Shown: one piece after another, positions 17,915 to 26,880 of the stretch
How positions within the stretch are numbered: position 1 is the stretch's first letter
How the letters are laid out: every line of letters begins with the position of its first letter
Assembly: GCA_964627445.1 (NCBI GenBank)
Contig: CAZVJF010000004.1
Coordinates: 242,872-306,871 of the forward strand
DNA length: 64,000 bases
Reading direction: 5' to 3'
From: Luteibaculum sp964627445
GTDB lineage: Bacteria > Bacteroidota > Bacteroidia > Flavobacteriales_D > Luteibaculaceae
Made by a program: the position numbers and the translations under genes
Notes under the pieces: model-generated
The model's input: only the letters and a program-made list of their open reading frames with translations
What the model was told of the DNA's origin: nothing
Database searches by the model: none

Positions 17915-19198
17915 ATGAACGTTCTTGTATTAGGATCTGGCGGAAGAGAACACGCCATTGCTCACAAAATTTCGCAAAGTTCATTACTCGATCAACTCTA
18001 TGTTGCTCCTGGAAATGCGGGCACCCAAGCCATTGCAACCAACATACCCCTTAACGTAAACGATTTCGAGGCCATAAAAAAAACGGTGCTAGACCACGAT
18101 ATCAGCATGGTGGTCGTGGGCCCTGAAGACCCTTTGGTAAATGGGATCAGCGATTTTTTTGCGGCAGATGAAGCAGTAAAACACGTATACGTAGTAGGCC
18201 CCAGTAAGGCGGGCGCACAGCTCGAGGGAAGTAAGGATTTTTCAAAAGCCTTTATGGCCCGCCATAATATACCCACAGCACGCTACGAAACCTTTACCAA
18301 AACTCAGGTAAAGGCAGGCCAAAAATTCCTTTCCACCCTAAAACCACCCTATGTATTAAAAGCAGATGGTTTAGCCGCTGGCAAGGGAGTGCTTATCATC
18401 GAGGATCTTAAAGAAGCCCAGGATGCACTTGAAAAGATGCTGGTTGGCGCCCAATTTGGAGCGGCTTCCGAAAAAGTAGTCATCGAAGAGTTTTTAGACG
18501 GAATTGAACTCTCGGTATTTGTATTAACCGATGGAAAAAAATACCGCATCCTCCCAGAAGCAAAAGATTACAAACGCATAGGCGAAAAAGACACCGGGCT
18601 TAACACCGGAGGCATGGGAGCCATTTCGCCCGTAAAGTTTGCCGATACCCTGTTTATGGAAAAGGTGGAAAACCAGGTGGTTGTACCTACCATTAATGGG
18701 TTGGAAAAAGATGGAATTCCTTACAAGGGCTTTGTATTCATTGGTCTTATGAAAGTAAAAGACGAGCCTTTTGTAGTGGAGTATAACTGCAGAATGGGGG
18801 ACCCCGAAACCGAAGTGGTACTTCCACGTATCCAATCGGATTTCTTGGTATTACTGGAAAGCTTGTTTACTGGGACGCTTTCGGAAGCAGACCTAGCAGT
18901 AGATCCACGTTGCGCTACTACCGTTATTGCCGCCTCGGGTGGTTATCCGGAAAAATATGAAAAAGGCAAAACGATAAGTGGCCTAGAAGCGGCAGGAAAT
19001 ATGCCCGAAATGTATGTGTACCACGCAGGCACCAAGCAAGAGAATGGATCGGTACTCACCAACGGGGGACGCGTATTGGCAGCAACTGCTTTAGCGGCAA
19101 CAACCGAGAAGGCTTTGGAAACCAGCTACAGCGCGTTGGAGAAAATAGATTTCTCCGAAATGTATTACCGGAAAGATATAGGGTTCGATCTTACTTAA
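17915..19198 (+). CDS. purD: Phosphoribosylamine-glycine ligase (GAR synthetase)
   Basis: ATP-grasp enzyme joining glycine to phosphoribosylamine in de novo purine synthesis; 427 aa from ATG 17915 (MNVLVLGSGGREHAIAHK). An open TTG start 18 nt upstream exists, but MNVLVLGSGGREHA is the normal N-terminus. ATP-grasp motifs: YVLKADGLAAGKGV, EEFLDGIELSVFVL, DTGLNTGGMGAISP and EYNCRMGDPETEVVLPR (metal and substrate loop). Its 3' end overlaps the convergent 62-aa gene by 8 nt. Confidence 0.97.
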   Translation: MNVLVLGSGGREHAIAHKISQSSLLDQLYVAPGNAGTQAIATNIPLNVNDFEAIKKTVLDHDISMVVVGPEDPLVNGISDFFAADEAVKHVYVVGPSKAGAQLEGSKDFSKAFMARHNIPTARYETFTKTQVKAGQKFLSTLKPPYVLKADGLAAGKGVLIIEDLKEAQDALEKMLVGAQFGAASEKVVIEEFLDGIELSVFVLTDGKKYRILPEAKDYKRIGEKDTGLNTGGMGAISPVKFADTLFMEKVENQVVVPTINGLEKDGIPYKGFVFIGLMKVKDEPFVVEYNCRMGDPETEVVLPRIQSDFLVLLESLFTGTLSEADLAVDPRCATTVIAASGGYPEKYEKGKTISGLEAAGNMPEMYVYHAGTKQENGSVLTNGGRVLAATALAATTEKALETSYSALEKIDFSEMYYRKDIGFDLT

Positions 19199-19379
19199 GC
19201 GAACCCTCTTCTTTGGCTTTCTTGTTGTAGTTGCCTTGCATTTTTAACCAAATGCCAAGACCAACGAATCCGAGTAGGGTAAACAAGGTGTTGGGATAAT
19301 TTCCTAGTGGTACCAATAAGGTTTCAAAAGACCAAACGATGGCGTCACCTATAGGTTGTAATATGTCCTGAAGATTCAT
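19191..19379 (-). CDS. Small conserved membrane protein (62 aa, DUF6341-like)
   Basis: Short protein with one clear membrane span (about residues 28-46, NTLFTLLGFVGLGIWLKMQ), preceded by an amphipathic LQDILQPIGDAIVWSFETLLVPLG segment and followed by a charged tail. I recall similar small proteins next to purD and the following multi-span protein in flavobacteria, so it is probably real despite its size. It is divergent from the DUF6427-like gene (58-nt gap), and its stop lies 8 nt inside purD. A -7 box TATTTTTG sits 18 nt upstream on the minus strand. Function unknown. Confidence 0.75.
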   Translation of the reverse strand: MNLQDILQPIGDAIVWSFETLLVPLGNYPNTLFTLLGFVGLGIWLKMQGNYNKKAKEEGSLK

Positions 19380-19436
19380 GGATTCGTATATTTTGCCCCA
19401 AAAATAGCAGTTCTCCTTTAATTATGCAGCCCGCGC

Positions 19437-20405
19437 ATGGCATTTTCGATATTTAAGAAAGATCAGCCCATACACTACCTAGTAGCTACAGCGATTATAG
19501 TAACCGCTACTTGTGCTGTTTGGTTTTTACAGCCCAATATTCAGGAAAGTACTTTTCCTTCCCTGCTGTCCTTTTATTTGGATGGCGCTCTGGGTGCTAG
19601 CCTGGGTTTGGCTCTGACTTTAGCTACTGCCTTCCTCCTAGCTTTTGTGTTGAATAGGCACGAGCAATTAAAACCTGCAAGCTTTACACCTTACCTACTT
19701 TTCGGAATTACCCTGAGCCTACTGCCCGAAAATCTCTTTGCCAATAGCTTACAACTTGCCAATGCTTGCTTTATATGGGCCTGCTACAAGTTGCTCTATT
19801 TACCCAGCCAAAAAATTGGTGGAAAAATAGTCTTCGAGGCCAGCTTTATGTTGGGGCTGGGGGCCTTATTCTACTGGCCTAGCTATTTCGGTGGCCTTGC
19901 TACGATTCTGGTAGTCCTCATTACGGGACATTTTAATGCCAGAAACTTAATTCTTTGGCTGGTTGGGCTTGTATTTCCATGGTTGCTGGCCCGTGCCATC
20001 TACTTTTTAATGGATTGGCCCTTTGCAACAAAAATGGTGTGGAAAGCTCCCAATCTAATTGTCCTATTCAACAATCCTCTGGTTGGGGTGACCTTTATTT
20101 TTTGCTTGCTAGCCAGCCTTATCGGCTTGTTCTTCTTTTTTAAAAGCATGGAAAAAACTACCGTAGAGCTACGATATCAGAAGCGCATTCTCGGTTTAAT
20201 GCTCTTCTCTTGGATTATAGCGGCTTGGGGCGTTTTCTTTACTGCGGTTAACGGCACCTTGTTTTTTGCCTTAATTACACCCGTGGTCGCTTTTTTAGGA
20301 AGTCTTATTCTCTACTTTGGAAAAAGCCGAATCGTAAGTGCATTCTTCCTTACCCTACTAGTTGTCCTTAGTGTGTACAATACCATTTTAGCCATTAGCA
20401 ATTAA
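19437..20405 (+). CDS. Multi-span membrane protein (DUF6427-like)
   Basis: 322-aa integral membrane protein with roughly nine or ten hydrophobic segments, beginning AFSIFKKDQPIHYLVATAII and including FLLAFVLNRHE, YLLFGITLSLLPE, ILVVLITGHFNARNLILWLVG and a basic cytoplasmic loop near MEKTTVELRYQKRI. It belongs to a flavobacterial family found beside purD. No catalytic motif is apparent. It ends 23 nt before purQ, but purQ carries its own -7 element. Confidence 0.75.
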   Translation: MAFSIFKKDQPIHYLVATAIIVTATCAVWFLQPNIQESTFPSLLSFYLDGALGASLGLALTLATAFLLAFVLNRHEQLKPASFTPYLLFGITLSLLPENLFANSLQLANACFIWACYKLLYLPSQKIGGKIVFEASFMLGLGALFYWPSYFGGLATILVVLITGHFNARNLILWLVGLVFPWLLARAIYFLMDWPFATKMVWKAPNLIVLFNNPLVGVTFIFCLLASLIGLFFFFKSMEKTTVELRYQKRILGLMLFSWIIAAWGVFFTAVNGTLFFALITPVVAFLGSLILYFGKSRIVSAFFLTLLVVLSVYNTILAISN

Positions 20406-20416
20406 TCATAATCGGT

Positions 20417-20424
20417 TACCTTTG
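20417..20424 (+). promoter_or_regulatory. Consensus -7 element TACCTTTG, 4 nt before purQ ATG
   Basis: Perfect TAnnTTTG match, separated by TTCC from the purQ start codon. No convincing -33 TTTG is present; ATTA lies near the expected position. Predicts a leaderless or nearly leaderless purQ mRNA. Confidence 0.5.
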
Positions 20425-20428
20425 TTCC

Positions 20429-21121
20429 ATGAAATTTGGAGTTGTTACTTTCCCAGGATCCAATTGCGATCAAGACCTATTATATACATTCGGTGAAATC
20501 TTAGGGCAGCGTGTGGTGCCGCTTTGGCACAAAGATCACGACTTACAAGGTTGCGATTTTATTCTGCTTCCAGGAGGATTTTCGTACGGAGATTACCTAC
20601 GTTCTGGCAGTATTGCCAAGTTTTCTCCTATTATGACCGAAGTGATGGCACACGCCAAACGTGGCGGATTTGTGTTTGGGATTTGTAACGGATTCCAAAT
20701 TCTTTGCGAAAGCGGCCTATTGGAAGGTGCTTTACTGCACAATAACAACCACCGCTTTATATGCGCTAACGTGTATATTAAAGCTATTTCAGAAAAGTGT
20801 ATTGTGAGCAAAAACGTGCTAGAAAAGCCCAGCATAATGGCTCCTATAGCACATGGTGAAGGCCGTTTCTACGCCCCCGAAGAAACCTTGCAAATGCTAG
20901 AGGATAACGACCAAATTACCTTTAAGTACTGCGATGTGGATGGAAAAATTACCGAGAAGGTAAATCCGAACGGCTCGGTAGATAATATTGCCGGAATTTG
21001 CAATAAAGAAGGAAATGTGTTTGGTATGATGCCACACCCCGAGCGTTCTGCCAGCAACGTTTTAGGAAACAAGGAAGGCCTCGCTATTTTTGAGAGCGTA
21101 TTGGAAAACATTCCTGCCTAA
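20429..21121 (+). CDS. purQ: Phosphoribosylformylglycinamidine synthase, glutaminase subunit
   Basis: 230-aa class I glutamine amidotransferase supplying ammonia to PurL in purine synthesis. Catalytic triad visible: Cys in FGICNGFQILCE, and His/Glu in MMPHPERSAS. N-terminus MKFGVVTFPGSNCDQD is the PurQ form. PurL is not in the window, so this organism uses the split PurQ/PurL/PurS complex or has purL elsewhere. The following thioesterase starts 2 nt after the stop. Confidence 0.96.
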   Translation: MKFGVVTFPGSNCDQDLLYTFGEILGQRVVPLWHKDHDLQGCDFILLPGGFSYGDYLRSGSIAKFSPIMTEVMAHAKRGGFVFGICNGFQILCESGLLEGALLHNNNHRFICANVYIKAISEKCIVSKNVLEKPSIMAPIAHGEGRFYAPEETLQMLEDNDQITFKYCDVDGKITEKVNPNGSVDNIAGICNKEGNVFGMMPHPERSASNVLGNKEGLAIFESVLENIPA

Positions 21122-21123
21122 GC

Positions 21124-21534
21124 GTGGCACGCATCCAGCTTACCCTTCCCGAACACTTTGAGTTTAGCAGCCAACACACCGTAAGGGTAACGGACCTAAA
21201 CTACGGCAACCACCTGGGCAACGATAGATTATTGGCGCTGCTACACCAAGCACGGGTAGAGTATATCATTTATCTAGGGGCAAACTCGGAGCTAGATTTT
21301 TTTGGGACTTCGTTGATTATGGCCGATGTAGGCATACAGTTTAAAGCCGAAGCTTTTTTAAACGACACCCTTACCATTGCGGTTGCCCATACAAACATTA
21401 GCCGCGTTGGGTTTGAGCTCTACTACAAAGTAACCCGAGGGGAAACTTTGATCGCCACTGCCAAAACAGGTATGGTTTGTTTTGACTACAAGGCAAAAAA
21501 AATATCGCCTGTCCCACAGCTGCTAAAGGATTAA
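21124..21534 (+). CDS. Acyl-CoA thioesterase-like hotdog protein (4HBT)
   Basis: 136-aa hotdog-fold protein starting with GTG 21124, 2 nt after the purQ stop, so translation is probably coupled. The motif HTVRVTDLNYGNHLGNDRLL contains the DxNxHxxN pattern of 4-hydroxybenzoyl-CoA thioesterase relatives, with the active-site Asp replaced or shifted; ELDFFGTSLIMADVGIQFKA follows. Substrate cannot be told from sequence. Confidence 0.82.
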   Translation: MARIQLTLPEHFEFSSQHTVRVTDLNYGNHLGNDRLLALLHQARVEYIIYLGANSELDFFGTSLIMADVGIQFKAEAFLNDTLTIAVAHTNISRVGFELYYKVTRGETLIATAKTGMVCFDYKAKKISPVPQLLKD

Positions 21535-21540
21535 GCCAGT

Positions 21541-22254
21541 TTAAAAGTGAAAAACGCTATCCATTCTAGTGGGATTGATCTTCTTCTGATGCAGTAAAAC
21601 CTCAAAATGCAGATGCGATGCCGTGCTCGTTCCTGTGGAACCCACCGTACCTATCGTATCTACTACCCTTACCATATCGCCCACACGAACTTTAATCTCA
21701 TGCATATGTGCATAGCGCGTAACCAAGCTATCGTTATGGGTTACTTCAATGTGCTTACCGTATCCTGTTTTACTTTCCACTACTTTGGTCACCTTGCCAT
21801 CCAATACCGGGTGGATGGGGGTACCTGTGGGTGCAAGAAAATCCATGCCAGTATGCAGTTTTCTCGTTTTATAGAGGGGATGCACCCGATAGCCAAAACC
21901 CGAGGCCATGCGAACCTTATTGTCCTGTTTGAGCGGCAATTGCCAGGGTTGATGTGGCTTTGAGCTGTTTAATGTAAACAAGAATACCCAGGCGGTAAGG
22001 AGGAGGAATGGACTACCCATCATAAGCGTTCGTTTTATTTTTATGCGTTTTTCTGTGGTTCGTATGGCTGCAAAATCTTCGGGAGCAAACTCTTCCTGTA
22101 CTTGGGCAAATGCATCTGTAAAAGCGTATCCTGTTATCATGTAGTGTTCTATTGCGCTACATGCATGATCTAGCAATTCTTCATATGCCTTGGTGGCCGC
22201 AAGGTGCGGATGCAGCCAGCCTTTTATGGTTGTAATTTCCTCTTTAGTGAGCAT
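21541..22254 (-). CDS. M23 metallopeptidase with PadR-linked N-terminal domain
   Basis: 237 aa from ATG 22254 (MLTKEEITTIKGWLHPH); an upstream start at 22293 adds 13 unlike residues. Residues 1-70 are an alpha-helical cytoplasmic segment (YEELLDHACSAIEHYM, followed by FAQVQEEFA), resembling the HAAS/permease-prefix domains that often partner PadR regulators. One membrane span lies at about 77-97. The C-terminus is an M23 (LytM) domain: HTGMDFLAPTG gives the zinc ligands H134 and D138, and SHLHFEV gives the last His, so the catalytic set looks intact and acts on peptidoglycan outside. Its start lies inside the end of the PadR gene (11-nt overlap). Confidence 0.88.
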   Translation of the reverse strand: MLTKEEITTIKGWLHPHLAATKAYEELLDHACSAIEHYMITGYAFTDAFAQVQEEFAPEDFAAIRTTEKRIKIKRTLMMGSPFLLLTAWVFLFTLNSSKPHQPWQLPLKQDNKVRMASGFGYRVHPLYKTRKLHTGMDFLAPTGTPIHPVLDGKVTKVVESKTGYGKHIEVTHNDSLVTRYAHMHEIKVRVGDMVRVVDTIGTVGSTGTSTASHLHFEVLLHQKKINPTRMDSVFHF

Positions 22255-22582
22255 ACTCCAGTCCCGTAATAATGCTTTGCATTTGTGAGGCAAAGCTGTT
22301 CCAGCCTTGTTTTGCGCGTGTTGCTTCTCGTAAACCTTTGTCGGTTAGGCTGTAATATTTCCGTATCCTACCGTTGGCCTTTTCCTTGTCAGTACGTACC
22401 CATCCTGCCGCTTCCAACTTGTGCAAGCTAGGGTACAGTGCTCCCTCGGTTAAGGAGATTTCTCCAGCCGTACGCTGCTTCACCGTTTGGGTAATTTCGT
22501 ACCCATACATCCTGCCTTTCTCTTCTAATAAGGATAAGAGCATGGTCTTTATTGTGCCTTTAAGGAATTCCTTTTGATACAT
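22244..22582 (-). CDS. PadR-family transcriptional regulator
   Basis: 112 aa from ATG 22582 (MYQKEFLKGTIKTMLLSLL); a start 15 nt upstream is in frame but less typical. Winged-helix body: YGYEITQTVKQ, EGALYPSLHKLEAAGWV, and GRIRKYYSLTDKG are classic PadR motifs. Such regulators frequently repress the gene they are translationally coupled to. Here that partner is an M23 peptidase (11-nt overlap), suggesting a regulated murein hydrolase. Confidence 0.92.
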   Translation of the reverse strand: MYQKEFLKGTIKTMLLSLLEEKGRMYGYEITQTVKQRTAGEISLTEGALYPSLHKLEAAGWVRTDKEKANGRIRKYYSLTDKGLREATRAKQGWNSFASQMQSIITGLEYAH

Positions 22583-22632
22583 AAGGCAATTATACATAAT
22601 TTATTTATGTATAAAAACATCCCTGCAAAAAG

Positions 22633-22640
22633 TACCTTTG
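22633..22640 (+). promoter_or_regulatory. Consensus -7 element TACCTTTG, 4 nt before rluF ATG
   Basis: Perfect TAnnTTTG, spacer TACC, then ATG 22645. As with purQ, transcription from the usual distance would start at the ATG. The -33 region lacks an obvious TTTG. Confidence 0.5.
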
Positions 22641-22644
22641 TACC

Positions 22645-23376
22645 ATGTCTGATGGAGTTCGCATAAACAAGTATTTGAGTGAGGTAGGATTTTGCTCGCG
22701 CAGAAAAGCCGATGCCTTAATAGAAGCCGATCGTGTTACACTAAACGGCAAAGTTCCCGAGATGGGAACCAAGGTAATGCCAGGCGATGAGGTACGGGTA
22801 GACGGGGAGAAAGTAGGTTCTAAAAAAGCCAACAAACCGGTTTATCTTGCTTTTCACAAGCCCGTGGGCATTGTATGTACTACCGATACCAAAAGGGAAA
22901 AAGATAACATTGTAGACTTCATTAACTACCCGCAGCGCATATTTCCTATTGGCCGGTTGGATAAACCCAGCGAAGGTTTAATCTTAATGACCAACGATGG
23001 CGACATTGTAAATAAAATACTCCGCGCCCGCAACAACCACGAAAAGGAATACGTGGTTAGTACCTACCAGCCTTTAAAGCCCGATTTTGTGGAGAAAATG
23101 AGCAACGGCATTCCCATCTTGGATACGATTACCCGCAAATGCGAAGTGGAGCAGTTGGGCGAAAGTCGTTTTCGTATTGTGCTTACACAAGGTCTTAATA
23201 GACAGATACGCAGAATGTGTGAGCACTTGGGATACCATGTGCGCAAGCTGAAGCGCATCCGCATTATGAATATTAAGCTGGATATTGATCCTGGCGAATA
23301 CCGGGAACTCACCGCGGCCGAGTTTAAAGAATTGAATCGCTTACTGGAAGACTCCAAAAAGGTGCATGAAGAGTAG
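22645..23376 (+). CDS. rluF: rRNA pseudouridine synthase, RluF/RsuA family
   Basis: 243-aa enzyme that isomerises a uridine in 23S rRNA. An S4 RNA-binding domain begins the protein (INKYLSEVGFCSRRKADALI), followed by the catalytic domain with GRLDKPSEGLILMTNDGD, containing the essential Asp, and KEYVVSTYQPL, then the RQIRRMCEHLG motif. Family assignment is clear; RluF (U2604) rather than RluB/RsuA is the best fit from the FINYP and GRLDKPSEGL forms, but specificity is inferred. Confidence 0.9.
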   Translation: MSDGVRINKYLSEVGFCSRRKADALIEADRVTLNGKVPEMGTKVMPGDEVRVDGEKVGSKKANKPVYLAFHKPVGIVCTTDTKREKDNIVDFINYPQRIFPIGRLDKPSEGLILMTNDGDIVNKILRARNNHEKEYVVSTYQPLKPDFVEKMSNGIPILDTITRKCEVEQLGESRFRIVLTQGLNRQIRRMCEHLGYHVRKLKRIRIMNIKLDIDPGEYRELTAAEFKELNRLLEDSKKVHEE

Positions 23377-23414
23377 TTTTGGTAACGCCTTAACCCCGTT
23401 CCAAATCGTAGCAA

Positions 23415-23451
23415 TAAAAAAGGGGCTAGGTGTAAACCTAGCCCCTTTTTC
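23415..23451. terminator. Bidirectional terminator between rluF and the first T9SS gene
   Basis: AAAAAAGGGGCTAGGT-GTAA-ACCTAGCCCCTTTTT: GC-rich 10-bp stem flanked by A-run and T-run on both sides, fitting two converging genes (rluF from the left, the 1072-aa gene from the right). Confidence 0.9.
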
Positions 23452-23466
23452 AAGTATAGTTGGGTG

Positions 23467-26400
23467 TTACTGCACCACTAGCTGAGAGATAACGGGTGCT
23501 TCCAAACCGTCCATCTCAATTTGAAGCACGTATAATCCTTTGCTTAAACCAGAGGTGTTTAAGTCGCCACCTTCTGCAGCCAACACCTGCCTTCCGCTTG
23601 CATCAAGAACCCTTACCTTGCCTATCCTTTTAGCTCCTACTATGCTCACGGTAGCACCACGCTCCACCGGATTCGGAAAGACTTTAAGGGTATTGAAGGC
23701 TCCCAGCTGTTGAATATCATTCACGATATCGGATTGGCTTGCACATCCAGTGCCTGGATCAGTAACCACAATATAATAGGTTCCTTCTGGGGCATTGGTG
23801 AAAACGGGCTCATTTTCACCCTGGATTTCCGTTCCGTCTTGCGAGAACCACTGATACACAAAATCTAGGTCGTTAACCGAGCTAAGTAAAGTGCCGTTAT
23901 CGTTTGTTATTGATGGTATTTCGGGAGCAACATGTACGGTAAGGTCGATAGATTCAGACGCTCGCTCGCAACCTGCTTGGGTTACGGCTGTTGCGAATAC
24001 CGTCATGTCTTCATCAATAAATAGCGTATCCACCGTGTTGCTCACATCACCGTTCCAGTACACATTATTGGTCTCTGTGGTTACGTATGGACTCTCATTG
24101 TCACAAAACTCTGTACTTCCGTCCGGTGTAATTAAAGTAGGTACCTCTGGTAGCGGATTTTCTGTAATCGTTATGGATTCCGATTGGGCAACACAACCAA
24201 ATGCATCGGTTGCGGTAACAAAATATTCTCCTCCTTCTTCCACGCTTATAGAAGAGCCGGTTATTCCTGCATCATCGTTCCATACCAGTGAAGTTCCAGC
24301 GTCTGTTTGGGCTGTTAAATCCAAGGTTTCACCCTCACAAAAGGCTGTGCTATTGTCCTCAGTCGTTATAATGGGGGTGCTTGGCAGCGGCTTTTCCTGA
24401 ACGTTGGCTAGGTCCGAACTGGTGGAGCACCCAAATTCATTGGTAAACGTTAGTTGCACTTCGCCATCCTCGGTAGCCGAAGCGCTGGCCTCGGTCTCCC
24501 CGTTCAATCCAATCCAGCTAATATCAAATTCCGCATTATTGGATGTAGTGAGTTCGAAGGGATAGCCACCGCAGGCATATATTTCACCCCCGTTTTCTAC
24601 CTGATCTATAATAGGCTTATCGGGTACTGGAAACTCCGCAATTTCAATGTTTGTTGCTTCTGATTCGCATCCATTTCCATCCACGTAGGTTACCGAGTAA
24701 CTTCCAGCATCAGTCACTATGATGCTTGCATCGGTGCTACCGGTGCTCCAGTTGTTGTTGATTTGGTTGGAGCTTAGGGTTAATTCCTCACCCTGACAAA
24801 AGCCTTCTAAACCGTTGGAGGTAGTTATTTCTGGGGACTCCGGTTTCGGAAAAACCGTAATGTTGAGTACCACGCTAGTATCAGCACAGTTTGCGGTGCT
24901 CGCTATTAGACGATACTGGGAACCTGCCTGTGCTGATGGCGTACTATAGGTAGATTGGTTTGCATCACTAATGTCTACCCAAACACCATCGGATATCTGC
25001 TGCCATTGCAAGTCTCCTTGGGTGCCCGTTGCTGTTAAAACCAAATCTTCACCCGAGCATACTTCGGTATTGCCCGCTATAGTTCCTGCATTGGCATTTG
25101 TTTCTACAGAAACCGAGAGTGTTGCCGAACCCGAACATCCATTTTCATCGGAAACAGAAAGGGTATAGCTGTTATTCCCTGAGTTTGGACTATTGAATAC
25201 CGTAGCATCAGAACTCAAATCACTCAAAAAACTCAAATCATCCCCAGTCCACTCATATTCATATGCCCCAGTTCCATCAGAAACCTCACTTTGCAGAGGG
25301 AGCTCTACACCAGTGCATGCTACAACTTCTGTTATTGGTTGCCCGTCTTCATCTAGAATTTTTACGTTGGGATTCCCGCCATCAGCCGTGGTAAAAGAGT
25401 TTACCACACAGTTAAAGGCATCTCCATTCTCGTCACTGTAAGGCGTTACTGTCCAAAAGTAGGTAGTTCCCGGTTCAAGATCCTCAGAAATAGTATACGA
25501 AGTAACGTTTCCAAGATCTGTATTATCTTCAATGGTTGTGGGAGGATTATCAGTTCCAAGAGATAATTTATACCCATCTGGGGCTTCTCCATCCGATGGA
25601 GCATCCCAGGTTAACTCAATACCATTCAAACATAAGTCTGTTGTCCCATCTTGGGGCATGTAATTTTCAGCGCAATTGGGAGGAAGATTTCCAACGAAAA
25701 TGGTGTAGTCCTCCACTTCCCCACGATTTGTGGTGCCACAAGGGAGGTTTACGTCATTCACAAACAGCTTGTCTGAAGCGCGCACTCGCATCCGTGTTAC
25801 ACCTTCTACAGCTGTTGGTGGCACAATCACATTAATTAAGTACCTACTTATTCCATCATCTTTGGGAAGATCGTATCGCTCTGTAGCGTCATCAAAAACT
25901 CTGTCTGCATTCCAATCTATCCACATAGTTGCCAGGTGATACGCACTTCCAGCAGTGGGCAAAGTTTCGACAATACCTGACAGCGTTTCTCCGGCTGCAA
26001 CCTCAGCAATAATGTTGGTGAAATCTGAATAGCCGTTATCGATACCACAAGAGTCGCTGCGATTGGTAAATTTACCGGTAAGTTCCACGTTGCTAATCCA
26101 CATGTTGGTCTCTGTACCCGCACCAGAAACTCTACACCTGTCTCCATTACTAAAACCTCTGGCATCACAATAACCAGGGGCAATGGGAAGCTCATCAAGA
26201 ATTTCTAAAGTATAATCTTCCACCTCAGAGACTGAAAACACCCCAGCCGGAGGCCCCGTGCAAGGGTCAGGAGCCTCGTACATAAAGGCAAGCATAGCAC
26301 GAACCTTTACTACCGCACCGCTTGCTACCGTTGGTGGAACCACAACTTGTGTAGAGGCGTTTGTGGCCGCGCCTGTTCCAAGCACATACATTTCGGTGGC

Positions 26401-26685
26401 AGGATCCCAAACTTCGTTTTCGTCCCAGTCAAAAAATAAATACACCGCAGCGTCCGAAAAAGTCTGCCACGCCACATTTACCATAAAGTTTGATCCAGGT
26501 TCGGCATACATGGGCACTGTTCCCGTGTAGTCGGTATAAAAATCACAGGTTCCAGAATTATTAACATACCCATTAATATCTACTAGCAGAAGTTGGTCTC
26601 CGCAATCGCCCGCATAGGGACAGTATTGCGCATAAGCACCTAGAATCCCTAAGCACAGTGCAAAAAGTAGTACTGTTTTTTTCAT
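23467..26685 (-). CDS. T9SS type A secreted protein with GEVED and Ig-like repeats
   Basis: 1072-aa secreted protein. Signal peptide 1-19 (KKTVLLFALCLGILGAYA, cut before QYCPY). Two GEVED-type modules end in VSEVEDYTLEI and GEVEDYTIFVG. Then an FN3-like module (residues about 345-430, YFWTVTPYSDENGDAFNC), then at least five Ig-like/PKD-type repeats of about 80 residues, each with a pattern CxGxxLxLxxxxxxxxxWxxG...GxYxVxxxDxxGC. The C-terminal sorting domain (LKVFPNPVERGATVSIVG...KGLYVLQIEMDG) sends it through T9SS to the surface. Ligand unknown. Paralogue of the next gene. Confidence 0.9.
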   Translation of the reverse strand: MKKTVLLFALCLGILGAYAQYCPYAGDCGDQLLLVDINGYVNNSGTCDFYTDYTGTVPMYAEPGSNFMVNVAWQTFSDAAVYLFFDWDENEVWDPATEMYVLGTGAATNASTQVVVPPTVASGAVVKVRAMLAFMYEAPDPCTGPPAGVFSVSEVEDYTLEILDELPIAPGYCDARGFSNGDRCRVSGAGTETNMWISNVELTGKFTNRSDSCGIDNGYSDFTNIIAEVAAGETLSGIVETLPTAGSAYHLATMWIDWNADRVFDDATERYDLPKDDGISRYLINVIVPPTAVEGVTRMRVRASDKLFVNDVNLPCGTTNRGEVEDYTIFVGNLPPNCAENYMPQDGTTDLCLNGIELTWDAPSDGEAPDGYKLSLGTDNPPTTIEDNTDLGNVTSYTISEDLEPGTTYFWTVTPYSDENGDAFNCVVNSFTTADGGNPNVKILDEDGQPITEVVACTGVELPLQSEVSDGTGAYEYEWTGDDLSFLSDLSSDATVFNSPNSGNNSYTLSVSDENGCSGSATLSVSVETNANAGTIAGNTEVCSGEDLVLTATGTQGDLQWQQISDGVWVDISDANQSTYSTPSAQAGSQYRLIASTANCADTSVVLNITVFPKPESPEITTSNGLEGFCQGEELTLSSNQINNNWSTGSTDASIIVTDAGSYSVTYVDGNGCESEATNIEIAEFPVPDKPIIDQVENGGEIYACGGYPFELTTSNNAEFDISWIGLNGETEASASATEDGEVQLTFTNEFGCSTSSDLANVQEKPLPSTPIITTEDNSTAFCEGETLDLTAQTDAGTSLVWNDDAGITGSSISVEEGGEYFVTATDAFGCVAQSESITITENPLPEVPTLITPDGSTEFCDNESPYVTTETNNVYWNGDVSNTVDTLFIDEDMTVFATAVTQAGCERASESIDLTVHVAPEIPSITNDNGTLLSSVNDLDFVYQWFSQDGTEIQGENEPVFTNAPEGTYYIVVTDPGTGCASQSDIVNDIQQLGAFNTLKVFPNPVERGATVSIVGAKRIGKVRVLDASGRQVLAAEGGDLNTSGLSKGLYVLQIEMDGLEAPVISQLVVQ

Positions 26686-26880
26686 GTTGAAAAGATTTAT
26701 CCATCACTAGGACAAAATGGTAGCATCGTTTCAAAGACTATTAGCCTTCAACTGAACTAGATCCTTCTACGCCTTTAGTAATGTTTGGTGTTGGTGGTTT
26801 ATGTTATTCCTTGTTCGGATGGATTACAGCAGACAGCCTTATATATCTTAAGCTTGTAAAAAACCTCCTGTTGTACCCCA
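26686..26880. other. Intergenic spacer between two paralogous T9SS genes
   Basis: No gene. AT-rich, with no clear terminator or -33/-7 pair; the promoter of the 1072-aa gene presumably lies near its start. Confidence 0.5.
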
